Source: an uncultured Clostridia bacterium (GTDB lineage Bacteria > Bacillota > Clostridia > Oscillospirales > Ruminococcaceae). From it: a stretch of 5,216 bases of DNA. The position numbers were made by a program, and so were the translations under genes. Under the pieces are notes generated by a model. It was not told the DNA's origin. It saw only the letters and a program-made list of their open reading frames with translations, and made no database searches. The stretch spans positions 1 through 5,216 of the forward strand of contig CAMNDR010000097.1 in the NCBI GenBank assembly GCA_946535685.1, given 5' to 3'. The first letter of the stretch is position 1, and each line of letters starts with the position of its first letter. Shown here piece after piece: positions 5,201 to 5,216 of this stretch.

Positions 5201-5216
5201 CTTTCCAAAACAGTCC

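Larger units (their letters stand above)
4906..5216. other. Intergenic region upstream of the xylanase
   Basis: About 310 bp with no convincing gene. The part next to the xylanase (4906-5040) is AT-rich and holds its leader, promoter and candidate operator. The distal part (5041-5216) is dominated by inverted repeats and looks like a non-coding repeat or terminator region. A 71-codon frame crosses it but starts at TTG, has no family resemblance that I recognise, and simply reads through the palindromes. Confidence 0.7.

Noticed and set aside
4993..5208. 71-codon minus-strand frame near the right edge
   Set aside because: It has a TTG start and no clear ribosome site. It runs through three inverted repeats and ends inside the xylanase promoter, so it is best read as translated repeat sequence.

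Overview
The window looks like chromosomal DNA from a fibre-degrading Gram-positive gut bacterium of the Ruminococcus type (Oscillospiraceae, Firmicutes). The evidence is a GH10 xylanase with a type I dockerin, a second secreted enzyme with a dockerin-like EF-hand, strong Shine-Dalgarno sites, sigma-A-type promoters and GC-rich coding sequence with AT-rich promoters. The species cannot be named from the sequence. I see no phage, transposase, CRISPR, tRNA or rRNA.

Layout, with every gene on the minus strand and transcription running right to left. (1) 4906-5216 is intergenic. Its right half carries a cluster of inverted repeats, including a perfect 30-bp palindrome. Its left half carries a near-consensus extended -10 promoter with a possible cre-like operator over the -35. 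(2) 2977-4905 encodes a secreted CBM22-GH10-dockerin endo-xylanase. (3) 2607-2960 encodes a 117-residue cysteine-rich protein of the C_GCAxxG_C_C family. It lies 16 bp after the xylanase stop, so it is probably co-transcribed. (4) 2488-2606 holds a strong hairpin terminator whose U-rich tract overlaps the -35 box of the next promoter. (5) 88-2487 encodes a secreted 799-residue fusion: GH25 muramidase, two SH3-like repeats, one lone dockerin EF-hand and a NagZ-like GH3 beta-N-acetylglucosaminidase. (6) 1-87 holds two hairpins after that gene.

There are two transcription units. The first is xylanase plus small redox-type protein, for xylan breakdown on a cellulosome-like complex. The second is a single-gene peptidoglycan hydrolase whose two catalytic domains would cut the two alternating glycosidic bonds of the murein glycan. 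The points most worth a second look are the GH25/GH3 fusion with a half dockerin at the join, an Asp-to-Asn change in the GH3 catalytic dyad, and the terminator/promoter overlap. The rest is recognisable family biology, and I do not see a wholly new system.
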